Positions 8,858 to 17,495 of a stretch of 60,347 nt of DNA are shown piece after piece. The translations under genes were made by a program, and so were the position numbers. Within the stretch, counting starts at the first letter, position 1, and each line of letters begins with the position of its first letter. The stretch covers positions 1 through 60,347 of the forward strand of contig DSCM01000113.1 of the NCBI GenBank assembly GCA_011049115.1, given 5' to 3'. The notes beneath the pieces were generated by a model, which was not told the origin of the DNA, made no database searches, and saw only the letters and a list, made by a program, of their open reading frames with translations. This DNA comes from Pseudomonadota bacterium (GTDB lineage: Bacteria > Desulfobacterota > Anaeroferrophillalia > Anaeroferrophillales > Tharpellaceae).

Positions 8858-9718
8858 TCAAGCTTTCGACGCCGGTTCAGCCACGTCTCGCAGAGCTTGT
8901 TGCAGCTGGTAGATTTCAGCTTGCCGGCCGCGCTTGCGACAACCGGCAAGATAGACGGCGCTCTTTTCCTGTAAAACCGCCAGCGCCATCTCCCGCTGGG
9001 CCTTCGTCAGCGTGCCGCTGTGAAGGACTTTAAGCAGCGCCTGAATCCGGTAGCGGTCAAGCGCGGGAACCGTGCGCGAGAGCTGATCGGCGTGCCCACC
9101 GTGCTTGACCACCAGTTTTTCGGCCAGCAGCGGCACGGGATAGCGACTGGCGGTCCGCAGCCAGAGATCATAATCCTCACAGGCCGGCAGATTTTCATCA
9201 AAAAGACCGACCCGGGCAAAAAAACGGCGGCGCATCATCACCGCCGAGGGACTGACCACACAGAGCGGCAGACATTCGGCGAAGATGTATCCGGAAGGCT
9301 TGCGGTGCCGAAAACGGGGATTGACCTGGCGCCCGTCCCGAATCCAGATTTCATCCGTCTGAGAAAGCAGCAGCTCCGGATCTTCGCGCATGAAGGCAAG
9401 TTGGCGCGCAATCTTTTCCGGACTCCAAAGATCATCGGAATCCAGCAGGGCGATAAAATCGCCCCGGCTGAAGGCGATGCCCCGATTACGGGCATAGCTG
9501 ACCCCGCGATTGCGGGGCAGCCGCAAGAGCTCGATGCGGTTCCCGAAATGTTTTACCAACAGGGCCGCGCTGGCATCGGTCGAAGCGTCGTCGACGACAA
9601 TGATCTGCAAACGGGAATAAGACTGATCCAACACCGAGGCCACCGCTCTGAGCAGCGGCTGCGCCCGGTTAAAGGTCGGAATCACGACGCTGACCAGAGG
9701 CGCTCGCCGCCCCCTCAT
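8858..9718 (-). CDS. Family 2 glycosyltransferase
   Basis: A 286-residue GT-A fold glycosyltransferase. PLVSVVIPTFNRAQPLLRA opens the nucleotide-sugar site, IIVVDDASTDAS provides the first Asp pair, and FIALLDSDDLWSPEKIARQL carries the DxD-type metal motif. AYDLW-like acidic residues (ACEDYDLWLR) match the catalytic ED-x-D-LW loop. It is likely to transfer a sugar to a cell-envelope glycan or lipid; the acceptor cannot be told. The start at 9718 overlaps the stop of pepA (ATGA), so the gene is the last member of the liv-pepA operon. The link of an envelope transferase to amino-acid uptake is unexplained. Confidence 0.88.
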   Translation of the reverse strand: MRGRRAPLVSVVIPTFNRAQPLLRAVASVLDQSYSRLQIIVVDDASTDASAALLVKHFGNRIELLRLPRNRGVSYARNRGIAFSRGDFIALLDSDDLWSPEKIARQLAFMREDPELLLSQTDEIWIRDGRQVNPRFRHRKPSGYIFAECLPLCVVSPSAVMMRRRFFARVGLFDENLPACEDYDLWLRTASRYPVPLLAEKLVVKHGGHADQLSRTVPALDRYRIQALLKVLHSGTLTKAQREMALAVLQEKSAVYLAGCRKRGRQAEIYQLQQALRDVAEPASKA

Positions 9719-11190
9719 GGCCGCAGATTTTTCACCAGACCGGCCATGATCCGGGCCCCGAAACCGGTCGCGCCGGGAGCGAAGTATTTCCATTTTTTCC
9801 CCGGATAGGCGGGCCCGGCAATATCGAGATGGGCCCAGGCGATAGTTTCGGGAACAAATTCACCCAAAAAGAGAGCGGCCGTAATCGTCCCTCCGTAAGC
9901 GCTGTTACCGATATTAGAGATCTCGGCAAAATCAGATTTCAGATCCTCCAGATAGGCCCTTTCCAGAGGCAGTTCCCAAAGAATTTCACCGCTTTCCTCG
10001 CCTGCCGCCCGCAACCGGCGAATCAGCTCGGCATCACGACCAAGCACCGCCGCCACCTGCACGCCCAGCGCCACCCGACAGGCCCCGGTCAGGGTGGCGG
10101 CGTCGACCATATAGTCGGGTTCGAGCGCGGCGCCCAGCTGCAGGGCATCAATCAGAATCAAACGGCCTTCGGCGTCGGTATTTTTAACTTCCACCGATTT
10201 ACCGTTTTTCATGACTATCACATCACCGGGAGCCTGAGCTCGGCCACTCGGCATATTTTCGGCCAGGGCCAGGATTCCGGTCACCTTGACCCGGGCTCCG
10301 AGCTGGGCGATGATTTCCATGGCTCCGAGAACCGCGGCCGCTCCGGCCATATCCGATTTCATATCCACCATCGAAGGACCGGGCTTCAGGGAAAGTCCGC
10401 CGGAATCAAAAGTAATGCCCTTACCCACCAAAACCACATGGGCCGGCTTCCCTTCCTGCTCCAGCGGCGGCTCATAAGTCAGAGCTACCATGCGCGGCGG
10501 CCGGCAGCTGCCCCGGCCCACGGCCAGGAGGCCGTTATAGCCTTCCCGCGCCAACCGGTTCTCGTCCCAAAGCTCGATTTTCAAACCATGGCGGCCGGCG
10601 CTTTTAACCGCCTCGTCGGCAAGTTCCTCGGGGCCCAGTATCGACGGCGGATGGTTGACTAGATCGCGCACCCGGTTAACCGCCAGGCAAACCGTTTCCA
10701 GTCTTTGCAATTCAGCCTGAATCTGCTCCCGGTCAAGACCGCCGACGACAAAAACCACTTCCGGAACCAACTTGTCAGCTTCCCGGGCGGCGGATTTAAA
10801 CTGCGTGTAATTATAAGCTCCGAGCACAATCCCTTCCAAGGCTTTTTTATGAAAACCCGGCGCATCGGGCCCATCCAAAACCAGAACCAGCGGCGAAATC
10901 TTAAGCGCCGCTGCCTCATTGAAAGCCTGCTGGGCGGCGCATTTGACCGCTTCCCAAGCATTGAGGTACTTGAACTGGGCCAGAGGCAGCAGGTAATCGG
11001 CCCGCTCCAGCTCCGGAGAGCCCAGAAACAACGACTTCTCAAGCCCCCGTTCCCGGTAAACCGCGGCTTTTTGTTCCAGTTCCGAAGATGAAGCAAAAAA
11101 AGACCGTTCTTCATCAAAAAGAAATACCCGCATTCCGGATTCCGGTGCCGGATAATGGTTCACAACCTTCCAGATAATATTCTTTTCCAT
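9715..11190 (-). CDS. pepA: Leucyl aminopeptidase (M17)
   Basis: A 491-residue cytosolic dimetal aminopeptidase. The C-terminal catalytic domain has VLVGKGITFDSGGLSLKP (metal-binding Lys and Asp), MKSDMAGAAAVLG (Asp) and the family signature NTDAEGRLILIDAL with its Asp-Glu-Arg. The ATG at 11190 is preferred over the one at 11196 because it is 7 bases from AGGAG, while the upstream ATG has only one base of spacing. The gene overlaps or abuts the livF stop and is co-transcribed with the transporter. Inference: it cleaves peptides to feed or balance the branched-chain amino-acid pool served by Liv. Confidence 0.95.
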   Translation of the reverse strand: MEKNIIWKVVNHYPAPESGMRVFLFDEERSFFASSSELEQKAAVYRERGLEKSLFLGSPELERADYLLPLAQFKYLNAWEAVKCAAQQAFNEAAALKISPLVLVLDGPDAPGFHKKALEGIVLGAYNYTQFKSAAREADKLVPEVVFVVGGLDREQIQAELQRLETVCLAVNRVRDLVNHPPSILGPEELADEAVKSAGRHGLKIELWDENRLAREGYNGLLAVGRGSCRPPRMVALTYEPPLEQEGKPAHVVLVGKGITFDSGGLSLKPGPSMVDMKSDMAGAAAVLGAMEIIAQLGARVKVTGILALAENMPSGRAQAPGDVIVMKNGKSVEVKNTDAEGRLILIDALQLGAALEPDYMVDAATLTGACRVALGVQVAAVLGRDAELIRRLRAAGEESGEILWELPLERAYLEDLKSDFAEISNIGNSAYGGTITAALFLGEFVPETIAWAHLDIAGPAYPGKKWKYFAPGATGFGARIMAGLVKNLRP

Positions 11191-11192
11191 GC

Positions 11193-11903
11193 TCATGCTC
11201 CTAAATAGGCTCCCTTAACCCTCTCATCGCGCAATAGCTCGGCGGCCGGAGCGGCCAGGACAATCCGGCCGGTCTCCATGACATAGCCGTAATCTGCCAG
11301 GCGCAGAGCGGCGTGCGCGTTCTGTTCAACCAGGAGGATGGTAATCCCCTCACCGGCTATTTTTTCAATAATCGCGAAAATCTTTTCCACCATCAACGGC
11401 GCCAACCCCAGCGAGGGCTCGTCCAGCAGCAACAGCTGCGGCTGTGACATCAAGGCCCGACCGATAGCCAGCATCTGCTGTTCCCCGCCGGACAAAGTGC
11501 CGCCGAGCTGACGCCGGCGCTCACCGAGTACCGGAAACAGATCGTAGACCATCTCCAGATCCGCCGCCACCGCACGTTTCACCCGCCGGCAGTAGGCCCC
11601 CATTTCCAGATTTTCCTGAATCGTCAATCCCGGGAAAATCCGCCGTCCTTCCGGCACCTGACAAAGACCGGCCTTGACGATCTCGTCCGGGCGTCGCCCG
11701 GTCAGAGGAGTGCCGTGATAAAGGATTTCACCGCTCCGGGGGTTGAGAATGCCGCTGATCACCATCAGCGTGGTTGATTTACCGGCGCCGTTGGCCCCGA
11801 TCAGGGTTCTGATTTCTCCGGCGTAAATCTCTAGATCAACCCCCTTCAGGGCGTGAATATTACCATAATAATAATGGATATGGTCAAGCTTCAGCAACGG
11901 CAT
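11193..11903 (-). CDS. livF: Branched-chain amino-acid ABC transporter ATPase LivF
   Basis: A 236-residue ABC ATPase of usual LivF length. Walker A IGANGAGKST, Q-loop PEGRRIFPGLTIQENLE, signature LSGGEQQMLAIGRAL, Walker B LLLLDEPSLGLAP and the switch region LLVEQNA are all present. The start at 11903 is the ATG giving MPLLKLDHIHYYYGNIHALK, which fits the family; GGGAG lies upstream. It overlaps livG by 20 bases. Together with LivG it should power LivHM import of branched-chain or other hydrophobic amino acids. Confidence 0.95.
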   Translation of the reverse strand: MPLLKLDHIHYYYGNIHALKGVDLEIYAGEIRTLIGANGAGKSTTLMVISGILNPRSGEILYHGTPLTGRRPDEIVKAGLCQVPEGRRIFPGLTIQENLEMGAYCRRVKRAVAADLEMVYDLFPVLGERRRQLGGTLSGGEQQMLAIGRALMSQPQLLLLDEPSLGLAPLMVEKIFAIIEKIAGEGITILLVEQNAHAALRLADYGYVMETGRIVLAAPAAELLRDERVKGAYLGA

Positions 11904-13101
11904 GCCGGGCTCCCAGATAAGCTGCGATGACCTTCTCATGGTTGCGGATTTCCGTCGGGCTACCCGAGGCAATGAGTTCACCATGATCGAGGACATAGAT
12001 TCGGCTGGCAAGGTTCATGATCACCTTCATATCGTGCTCGATAATCAGAACCGCGATTCCGGCCTGACTGATCCGCCGCACCACAGCGATCAGCGCGGCG
12101 GATTCGGTCGGATTCATGCCGGCCGCCGGTTCATCCAGAAGCAACAGGCGCGGCTCGCTCGCCAGGGCCCTGGCAATTTCAAGCCGGCGCTGATCACCGT
12201 AAGCCAGAGACCCGGCGCGGGTCTGCGACTGTTTACCGAGACCGACGAAACGCAGACAATCTTCCGCCTTGGCGGCGGAGTCGAGCTCCTCGCGACGAGC
12301 CCCTGGCAAGGCCAGGACAATACCGAAAAAATTGGCCCGGGTTCGGCCGTGACGCCCAAGTTTGACATTATCCAAGGCTGAGAGTGAGGAAAAAAGACGA
12401 ATATTCTGAAAGGTCCGGCCCATTCCGAGACGGGCGATGACATCCGCTCGCAGGTGTTGCCCGAAGGCCTCACGCACCCGCGGCAGATTACTCACAAGGA
12501 ACAGCAGCGCCGCTCCCAGAAACAGCAGCAGCGCTCCCGGAACCAGCAGCGGATAGAAGCGAAAGAGACCGAAAAAAACGACTTCCGAAAAGCTCTCGCT
12601 CCGTTTCAGCCAGACGAGTGCACACAGGAGGTCGCTCATCACAAAAAGATTGAGCAGCAGGCGACTCCAGGGCCGCAAGGCCCCTAGCGGTCGCAACAGA
12701 TAAATGCGGAACCCCGTCAGCAAGGTGAGGGCCAACACAGCTTCCAGGCGAAAAAAGGTTTCCGGCCAGACAACCCCCAAGACCAGCGGCAACCAGAGCA
12801 GCGAAAGCAGTCCGAACAACCGGCCGGCCCAGATCACCAGGCGCAATGTCTCCGGAGTCACCTGACTGACCAGACTCTGACCGGCGAAGATGATCTCCCC
12901 CGAGCTGACCCTGGTGACCGCGTTCAGACAATTAAAAAAAGTGGTTTTCCCGGCGCCGTTGGGACCGATCAAACCCACGATTTCCCCGGCCCGGACCTCC
13001 AGGGAAACCTCCTTGACCGCCGTCAGGCCGCCAAACCGTTTCACCACCCGGCGAGCCTGAAGCAGTACCTTGCCGGTTTTTATCTCAGCCACCGGACTCA
13101 T
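11884..13101 (-). CDS. livG: LivG-type ABC ATPase with a transmembrane insertion
   Basis: A 405-residue protein, about 150 longer than a normal LivG. Walker A GPNGAGKT is at residues 46-53, the Q-loop GRTFQNIRLF around 228-237, the signature LAYGDQRRLEIARAL around 299-313, Walker B LLLLDEPAAGMNP around 319-331 and the switch His in IIEHDMKV near 356. All ATPase motifs are intact. Between residues about 85 and 220 lies an extra hydrophobic block with about four likely transmembrane helices, starting LVIWAGRLFGLLSLLWLPLV. It splits the domain exactly between the strand after Walker A and the Q-loop. The frame is continuous. The start at 13101 overlaps the livM stop (ATGA). The role of the insert is unknown; it may anchor the ATPase in the membrane. 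Confidence 0.9.
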   Translation of the reverse strand: MSPVAEIKTGKVLLQARRVVKRFGGLTAVKEVSLEVRAGEIVGLIGPNGAGKTTFFNCLNAVTRVSSGEIIFAGQSLVSQVTPETLRLVIWAGRLFGLLSLLWLPLVLGVVWPETFFRLEAVLALTLLTGFRIYLLRPLGALRPWSRLLLNLFVMSDLLCALVWLKRSESFSEVVFFGLFRFYPLLVPGALLLFLGAALLFLVSNLPRVREAFGQHLRADVIARLGMGRTFQNIRLFSSLSALDNVKLGRHGRTRANFFGIVLALPGARREELDSAAKAEDCLRFVGLGKQSQTRAGSLAYGDQRRLEIARALASEPRLLLLDEPAAGMNPTESAALIAVVRRISQAGIAVLIIEHDMKVIMNLASRIYVLDHGELIASGSPTEIRNHEKVIAAYLGARHAVAEA

Positions 13102-14054
13102 TCCTTTTCCAGGGGCAACAGCCCGGCCGGGCGCCGGCGCATCATCACCACAATGATCAGACCGAAACAAAGATAGCGAGCCTGGCTCATTTCGGCCGGC
13201 AGAACGATCCGCAGAATCTCGGTCAGCGGAATCAGTACCAGAGCCCCGAGCAAAGCCCCGGTAATGCTGCCCATGCCGCCAAAAACAATCAGACAGAGAA
13301 TCAGAATCGACTCCCAGAATTTAAACATATCGGGATGAATAAAACGGAACCAGCGGGCATAGAAAGCCCCGGCCAGCGCTCCGATGGCAGCACTCAGGGC
13401 AAAAGCAATGATCTTGTAAATGGCGACGTTGATTCCGACACACTCAGCCGCGGTTTCATCCTCGCGGATGGCGAACCAGGCCCGCCCCAGCCGAGAACCG
13501 CGAATCCGCACGACCACCCAGAGCACCACCAGCAAAAAGAACAGTATCAGATAATAGGTCTGCCAAGGCTGCTCCAGCAGATAGCCAAAACAATCGGGGC
13601 GGGCGATTCCGGGAACCCCCATCGGGCCTCGGGTCAGCCAGAGCTCATTGCGAATCACCAGAATAATCAACTCGGAAAAGCCGAAGGTCACGATGGCAAA
13701 ATAATCATCCGCCAGACGCAGGGTCGGGGCTCCACGCAGCACGCCCCACAGGGCCCCATGCAAGGCCGCCAGGGGCAACACCAGCCACAGGCTCCACTGA
13801 TACTGAACCGTCAGCAGCCCGGCAGTATAAGCCCCGAGTCCGAAAAAACCGACGTAGCCCAGATCGAGCAGGCCGGTAAATCCCGGAACCACATTAAGCC
13901 CCAGGGCGAGAACCATGTAGACCAGGGTCAGAGTCGCAACCCGAATCACATAAGGTCCGGCCTCGCCCAGCGGCAGCCAGGGCAGAAGCAGGACCAGCGC
14001 CAGAAGGAGGGGAAAGTATCTTTTATCGCTGAAGAGATAGTCGTCTAAATGCAT
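13098..14054 (-). CDS. livM: Branched-chain amino-acid ABC permease LivM
   Basis: A 318-residue integral membrane permease. After a short hydrophilic start the protein is almost wholly hydrophobic helices. The family region LALGLNVVPGFTGLLDLGYVG, with its conserved glycines, is near residues 50-70, and PTLRLADDYFAIVTFGFSE matches the LivM coupling-loop area. It forms the translocation path with LivH and overlaps livG by 4 bases. About 80 bases separate it from livH. Confidence 0.95.
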   Translation of the reverse strand: MHLDDYLFSDKRYFPLLLALVLLLPWLPLGEAGPYVIRVATLTLVYMVLALGLNVVPGFTGLLDLGYVGFFGLGAYTAGLLTVQYQWSLWLVLPLAALHGALWGVLRGAPTLRLADDYFAIVTFGFSELIILVIRNELWLTRGPMGVPGIARPDCFGYLLEQPWQTYYLILFFLLVVLWVVVRIRGSRLGRAWFAIREDETAAECVGINVAIYKIIAFALSAAIGALAGAFYARWFRFIHPDMFKFWESILILCLIVFGGMGSITGALLGALVLIPLTEILRIVLPAEMSQARYLCFGLIIVVMMRRRPAGLLPLEKE

Positions 14055-14134
14055 AAGCCTGGATTTTGGACTTTTTCTAGAACCGCGTTCAGGGAAAAAC
14101 CGCTCACGCCATCGGACGCAAGGGCCAGGGAAAA

Positions 14135-15061
14135 TCAGGCCTTATCCTTAATGCGACGGCCGAAGATACCGTTCGGCTTGACCAGAATCACCAGAATCAT
14201 CACCGCATAGGCAATGCCGTCACTATAGGCGGAAGAGATATAACCGCCTCCAAAAACTTCGGCCAGACCGAGAATCGCACCACCGAGAATGGCTCCGGGA
14301 ATACTCCCGATACCTCCCAGCACTGCGGCGGCAAAAGCCTTGATCCCGGCAAAATAGCCCATGGTCGGATAGACCGCGTTATAGTAGAGGGCGACCAGAA
14401 TCCCGGCCACCGCGCCCAGCGCCGAGCCCAGAGCGAAGGTATAGGAAACCACCCGATCAACATTGACGCCCATCAAAGCGGCCGCGATCTGGTCCTGGGC
14501 TATCGCCCGCATGGCCCGCCCCGTTCGAGTATAATGCACCACCAGCTGCAAAATCAACATCAGAATCATGGCGACCAGCAAAACAATTACCTGCAGCCAG
14601 CCGACACTGACCTCGCCCATTTCCAGGGCCGTCTCAAACAAAAACGCGGGAATAACACCGCGGGGGAAAGCTTTAATCTGCCCCCCCCAGATCAGCAGGG
14701 CCAGATTCTGCAGAAAAATCGACATGCCGATGGCGGTGATCAGAGCCGCCAGGCGGGGAGAACGCCGCAAAGGGCGATAGGCGATAACATCCAACAGCAC
14801 TCCGGCTCCGGCGCAGATCAGCACTGCGAGCGGCACGGCAACGGCAAACGGCAGGCTCGGACCGAAAAAACCGGTCAGCAGGGAAAAACTCAGGAAGGCC
14901 CCGAACATATAAATTTCGCCATGAGCGAAATTTATCAGCTGAATAACCCCATAGACCATAGTGTAACCCACCGCGATCAAAGCGTAAATACCGCCCAGGG
15001 TTACCCCATTTACCAGCTGCTGTAAAAAAAGGGCTGACTGTTCGAGAAAAAAACCCTCCAT
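14135..15061 (-). CDS. livH: Branched-chain amino-acid ABC permease LivH
   Basis: A 308-residue membrane permease. The start GVTLGGIYALIAVGYTMVYG followed by INFAHGEIYMFGAF is the hallmark of LivH; later RAMRAIAQDQIAAALMGVNV corresponds to the ATPase-coupling loop and GIGSIPGAILGG to a conserved late helix. It pairs with LivM. The gene follows livK with a 6-base gap and is part of the same minus-strand operon. Confidence 0.95.
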   Translation of the reverse strand: MEGFFLEQSALFLQQLVNGVTLGGIYALIAVGYTMVYGVIQLINFAHGEIYMFGAFLSFSLLTGFFGPSLPFAVAVPLAVLICAGAGVLLDVIAYRPLRRSPRLAALITAIGMSIFLQNLALLIWGGQIKAFPRGVIPAFLFETALEMGEVSVGWLQVIVLLVAMILMLILQLVVHYTRTGRAMRAIAQDQIAAALMGVNVDRVVSYTFALGSALGAVAGILVALYYNAVYPTMGYFAGIKAFAAAVLGGIGSIPGAILGGAILGLAEVFGGGYISSAYSDGIAYAVMILVILVKPNGIFGRRIKDKA

Positions 15062-15067
15062 TTTTGC

Positions 15068-16183
15068 CTACTGTAACTGTCCTTCCGCGCTGACCCATTG
15101 ACCGTTTCTGATGATTTTGACAAAAGCGGCCTTCAGACAATCGCCATTCTCATCGAAATAGGTCGCCCCGGTAACCCCCGGGTAGGCTTTCTCCGGAGAA
15201 TTGATCGCGGCCAGATAACCACGCACCTGTTCCCGATCGTTTCCGGCCACCGCCAGGGCCGCCGCCGCCAAGCCGACCGCGTCATAGGTATTGGCGGCAA
15301 ACCAGTTCGGTTCAACTGAGAATTTATGACGATAGCGCTCGACAAATTCTTTAACGATGCTTCCGCCGCGATCCGCCAGAAAGGGGGTGGTCACAAACAA
15401 ACCCTCAGCCTCGGGATTTTTCAGCATGATTTCATCATCCAGACCATCGCCTCCAAAAAAAGCGCATTTCAGGCCCAGATTACGAGCCTGGGAAATCAAC
15501 AGGGTAGCCTGGGGCGCATAGCCGGGAATAAAGATCGCATCGGGCCGCAGCAGTTTGAATTTTGCCAACTGAGCTTTGAAATCCGTGGTTTCAGCCCGAT
15601 AGGCTTCGGCTCCGACGACCTTGAGACCACTGTTTCGGGCTTGGGCAAAAAAAGCGTCTTTAAGCCCCATAGCATAATCATTTACCTCATAAAAAATGGC
15701 GACCCGTTTAAAATTCATGACCTGACTGGCATAACGGGCGAGAAAATCCCCCTGAAAATCATCCCTGTAAACGTTGCGAAAATAGTAAGGGCTGGATTTT
15801 CCGATCACCGGATTGGTCGAGGCCGGAGTAATCGCCGGCAGTTTGGCTTCCAGATAAATCGGCAACGCCGCCAGGGTCGCCGAACTACAAAGATGACCGA
15901 TGATAATCGCGCTCTTCTGATCATTGGCGAAACGAGTGGCCACGGCCGCGGCTTCCTTGGGGTCGCAAAGTTCATCGGCCAGCTCGATCTCTACCTTTTG
16001 CCCATTGATTCCCCCCCCCGCATTGATTTCTTCCGCCTTGAGCAGGGCTCCGTTTTTCACGCCTTCACCAAAAGATGCCAGCGGCCCGGTAAAAGGGGAA
16101 GCCACTGGAATTTTGATGATTTCCGCCCCCCCTGGCACCGCCAGAAAGAAAACCAGCCCAAGCACCATGAGCTTTTTCTTCAT
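15068..16183 (-). CDS. livK: Branched-chain amino-acid substrate-binding protein
   Basis: A 371-residue periplasmic binding protein of type I fold. A signal peptide covers about the first 20 residues (MKKKLMVLGLVFFLAVPGGA). The mature part starts IIKIPVASPFTGPLASFGEG, typical of LivJ/LivK, and has IIGHLCSSATLAALPIY and PAITPASTNPVIG, the ligand-contact segments of that family. It delivers branched-chain or related amino acids to LivHMGF. The ATG overlaps the stop of the HD gene (ATGA). Confidence 0.93.
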   Translation of the reverse strand: MKKKLMVLGLVFFLAVPGGAEIIKIPVASPFTGPLASFGEGVKNGALLKAEEINAGGGINGQKVEIELADELCDPKEAAAVATRFANDQKSAIIIGHLCSSATLAALPIYLEAKLPAITPASTNPVIGKSSPYYFRNVYRDDFQGDFLARYASQVMNFKRVAIFYEVNDYAMGLKDAFFAQARNSGLKVVGAEAYRAETTDFKAQLAKFKLLRPDAIFIPGYAPQATLLISQARNLGLKCAFFGGDGLDDEIMLKNPEAEGLFVTTPFLADRGGSIVKEFVERYRHKFSVEPNWFAANTYDAVGLAAAALAVAGNDREQVRGYLAAINSPEKAYPGVTGATYFDENGDCLKAAFVKIIRNGQWVSAEGQLQ

Positions 16184-16785
16184 TCCCCGCCTCCGTTTTT
16201 ATGTTTGCCGTTAATCCACCATTCATTACTGCCTTTACTGAACCACCAGGCGGCCCAGTCACCCTCATACAGGGCCTTGGCCAGGGAACGACCGGAATCG
16301 GTCAACAGCCGTTGCCGGGCCACACTCAGCCATTCCCTTGCGTAAGCATTCCCGAGATCCAGTTCCTCCTTGAGAAGCACCATCAGGGCCAGCTGGTCGG
16401 CATCCGCGGACAGCCGGGCCTCGGGACTTTGGCGCTCGTCAAACTCTTTGACCAGAACCTCAATTTCCCCTCCAAAAAAGAGCGGCCGACACATGTCGCT
16501 CAGGGCACCAGTGGCCTCGACCCGCACATATTTCTTATTCACATAATTAAGATCGCCCGTGCGAGACTCAATCAGGTCGTGCAGCAGACAAAGTTGCAAG
16601 ACCTTTTTTTCATCAATTGCCACGCCCCTTTCCGCTTCCATCTTGGCCAGAACAAAACCGACTATCATCGTCTGGAAAACATGCTCGGCCACACTCTCCC
16701 GACCGCTGCCGAGAAACTGCAGGCCGCTGCGCGGAGTCCGCCGCAGCATCGCCGCCGTAAAGAGGAATTCGGCCAGAGGCTTCAC
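16180..16785 (-). CDS. HD-domain phosphohydrolase (YfbR/HDDC2-like)
   Basis: A 201-residue HD-superfamily protein with the metal ligands in order: ESVAEHVFQTM (His), LLHDLIESRTGD (His-Asp) and LSADADQLALMVLL (final Asp). This is the pattern of YfbR/HDDC2-type 5'-deoxynucleotidases. The start is a GTG at 16785 overlapping the previous stop (GTGA). It is translationally linked to both the coiled-coil gene and livK, an unusual partner for an amino-acid transporter. Its substrate cannot be read from the sequence. Confidence 0.8.
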   Translation of the reverse strand: MKPLAEFLFTAAMLRRTPRSGLQFLGSGRESVAEHVFQTMIVGFVLAKMEAERGVAIDEKKVLQLCLLHDLIESRTGDLNYVNKKYVRVEATGALSDMCRPLFFGGEIEVLVKEFDERQSPEARLSADADQLALMVLLKEELDLGNAYAREWLSVARQRLLTDSGRSLAKALYEGDWAAWWFSKGSNEWWINGKHKNGGGE

Positions 16786-17072
16786 AGCTGCAAAGCCTCC
16801 AGTTCCCGTAACCGCTCAAGAATCATATTTTTCTTGATCCGGGCGGCCTGGTAGGCCATTTCATCCCCGGCTTCAAACGCCGCTTTGAGCTCATCCTCAA
16901 TCCGGGCCGCCCCGGCCGCCATCTCGACATAAGACTTTTTTAACTCCGCGGTTACCGATTCCAGATTATCGTCCAGCTCCCCCAGGGTCTTTTGTATCCA
17001 GGCCGGGTCGTTGAAACGTTCGATCTCGGCCGTATCTTCCGCTAAATCAGCGGCCTTTAGTTTTTCTCGCAT
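16782..17072 (-). CDS. Small coiled-coil protein, unknown function
   Basis: A 96-residue, mostly helical and charged protein (MREKLKAADLAEDTAEIE at the start; LERLRELEALQL at the end) without cysteines or membrane segments. Heptad-like spacing suggests a coiled coil. The ATG at 17072 has GAGGG 8 bases upstream; an in-frame ATG at 17090 is an alternative. It is coupled to the HD gene by a GTGA overlap and is the first gene of the liv-pepA run. No family is recognised. Confidence 0.6.
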   Translation of the reverse strand: MREKLKAADLAEDTAEIERFNDPAWIQKTLGELDDNLESVTAELKKSYVEMAAGAARIEDELKAAFEAGDEMAYQAARIKKNMILERLRELEALQL

Positions 17073-17495
17073 TTCCTGATCCCTCGGCATCACTCTGACC
17101 AATGCGGGAACAAGTCCCGCAACCCAAAGGGCCTTCACGGCCCGCAAATAAGTACTCTTGTCAGACCCAGCAGAGCTGGATAAGTTTCTTCATCGGGACA
17201 TCCCCTTCGGGGATAACCCGTGAAGCACTTAACATTTTCTTGTTTTTGTGGTTGAAAAAATTGTTGAAAAAAAACAAGAAAATAACCCGTAAGGTTCTAA
17301 AGTTATCTATCAAACCTGCTGGCTGCGTAAGCAACCAACCGACTGCGTTCACCTTTAACTTTGGTCACGGTGTTGTACCTCTGGATATGCCGCCGGTCCA
17401 GGTTTCGAACGCCTCGCGGCTGGGGAGGACTTTACTGAAAGTTCTCTCCCCCCCCCCAAGTGCTTGCAGGTAAAGCAGCTCAGAACGGTTTCATT
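17073..17495. other. Intergenic gap with clustered hairpins
   Basis: About 420 bases between yraN and the liv run. Three compact inverted repeats crowd 17104-17220: GCGGGA/TCCCGC at 17104-17120, GGGCC/GGCCC at 17129-17143, and a nested stem at 17194-17220 built on TCCCC-TTC-GGGGA with a UUCG-type loop. A weaker A/T-rich inverted repeat (CTTGTTTTT...AAAACAAG) lies near 17237-17276. A run of nine or ten C residues is near 17447. No gene is supported. The gap must hold the promoter of the liv operon, perhaps with a structured leader. Confidence 0.5.

Noticed and set aside
13335-14048. Long open frame of 237 codons antisense to livM
   Set aside because: It lies fully opposite a strongly supported permease gene, has Gln/His/Pro-rich shadow composition and no recognisable motif.
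17161-17352. Minus-strand frame of 63 codons in the gap before the liv operon
   Set aside because: Low-complexity Phe/Asn content over an A/T-rich stretch, no ribosome binding site, and not continuous with the next gene.
17380-17440. Possible tRNA-like GGTTTCGAACGCC segment
   Set aside because: No matching acceptor, D or anticodon arms could be folded around it.
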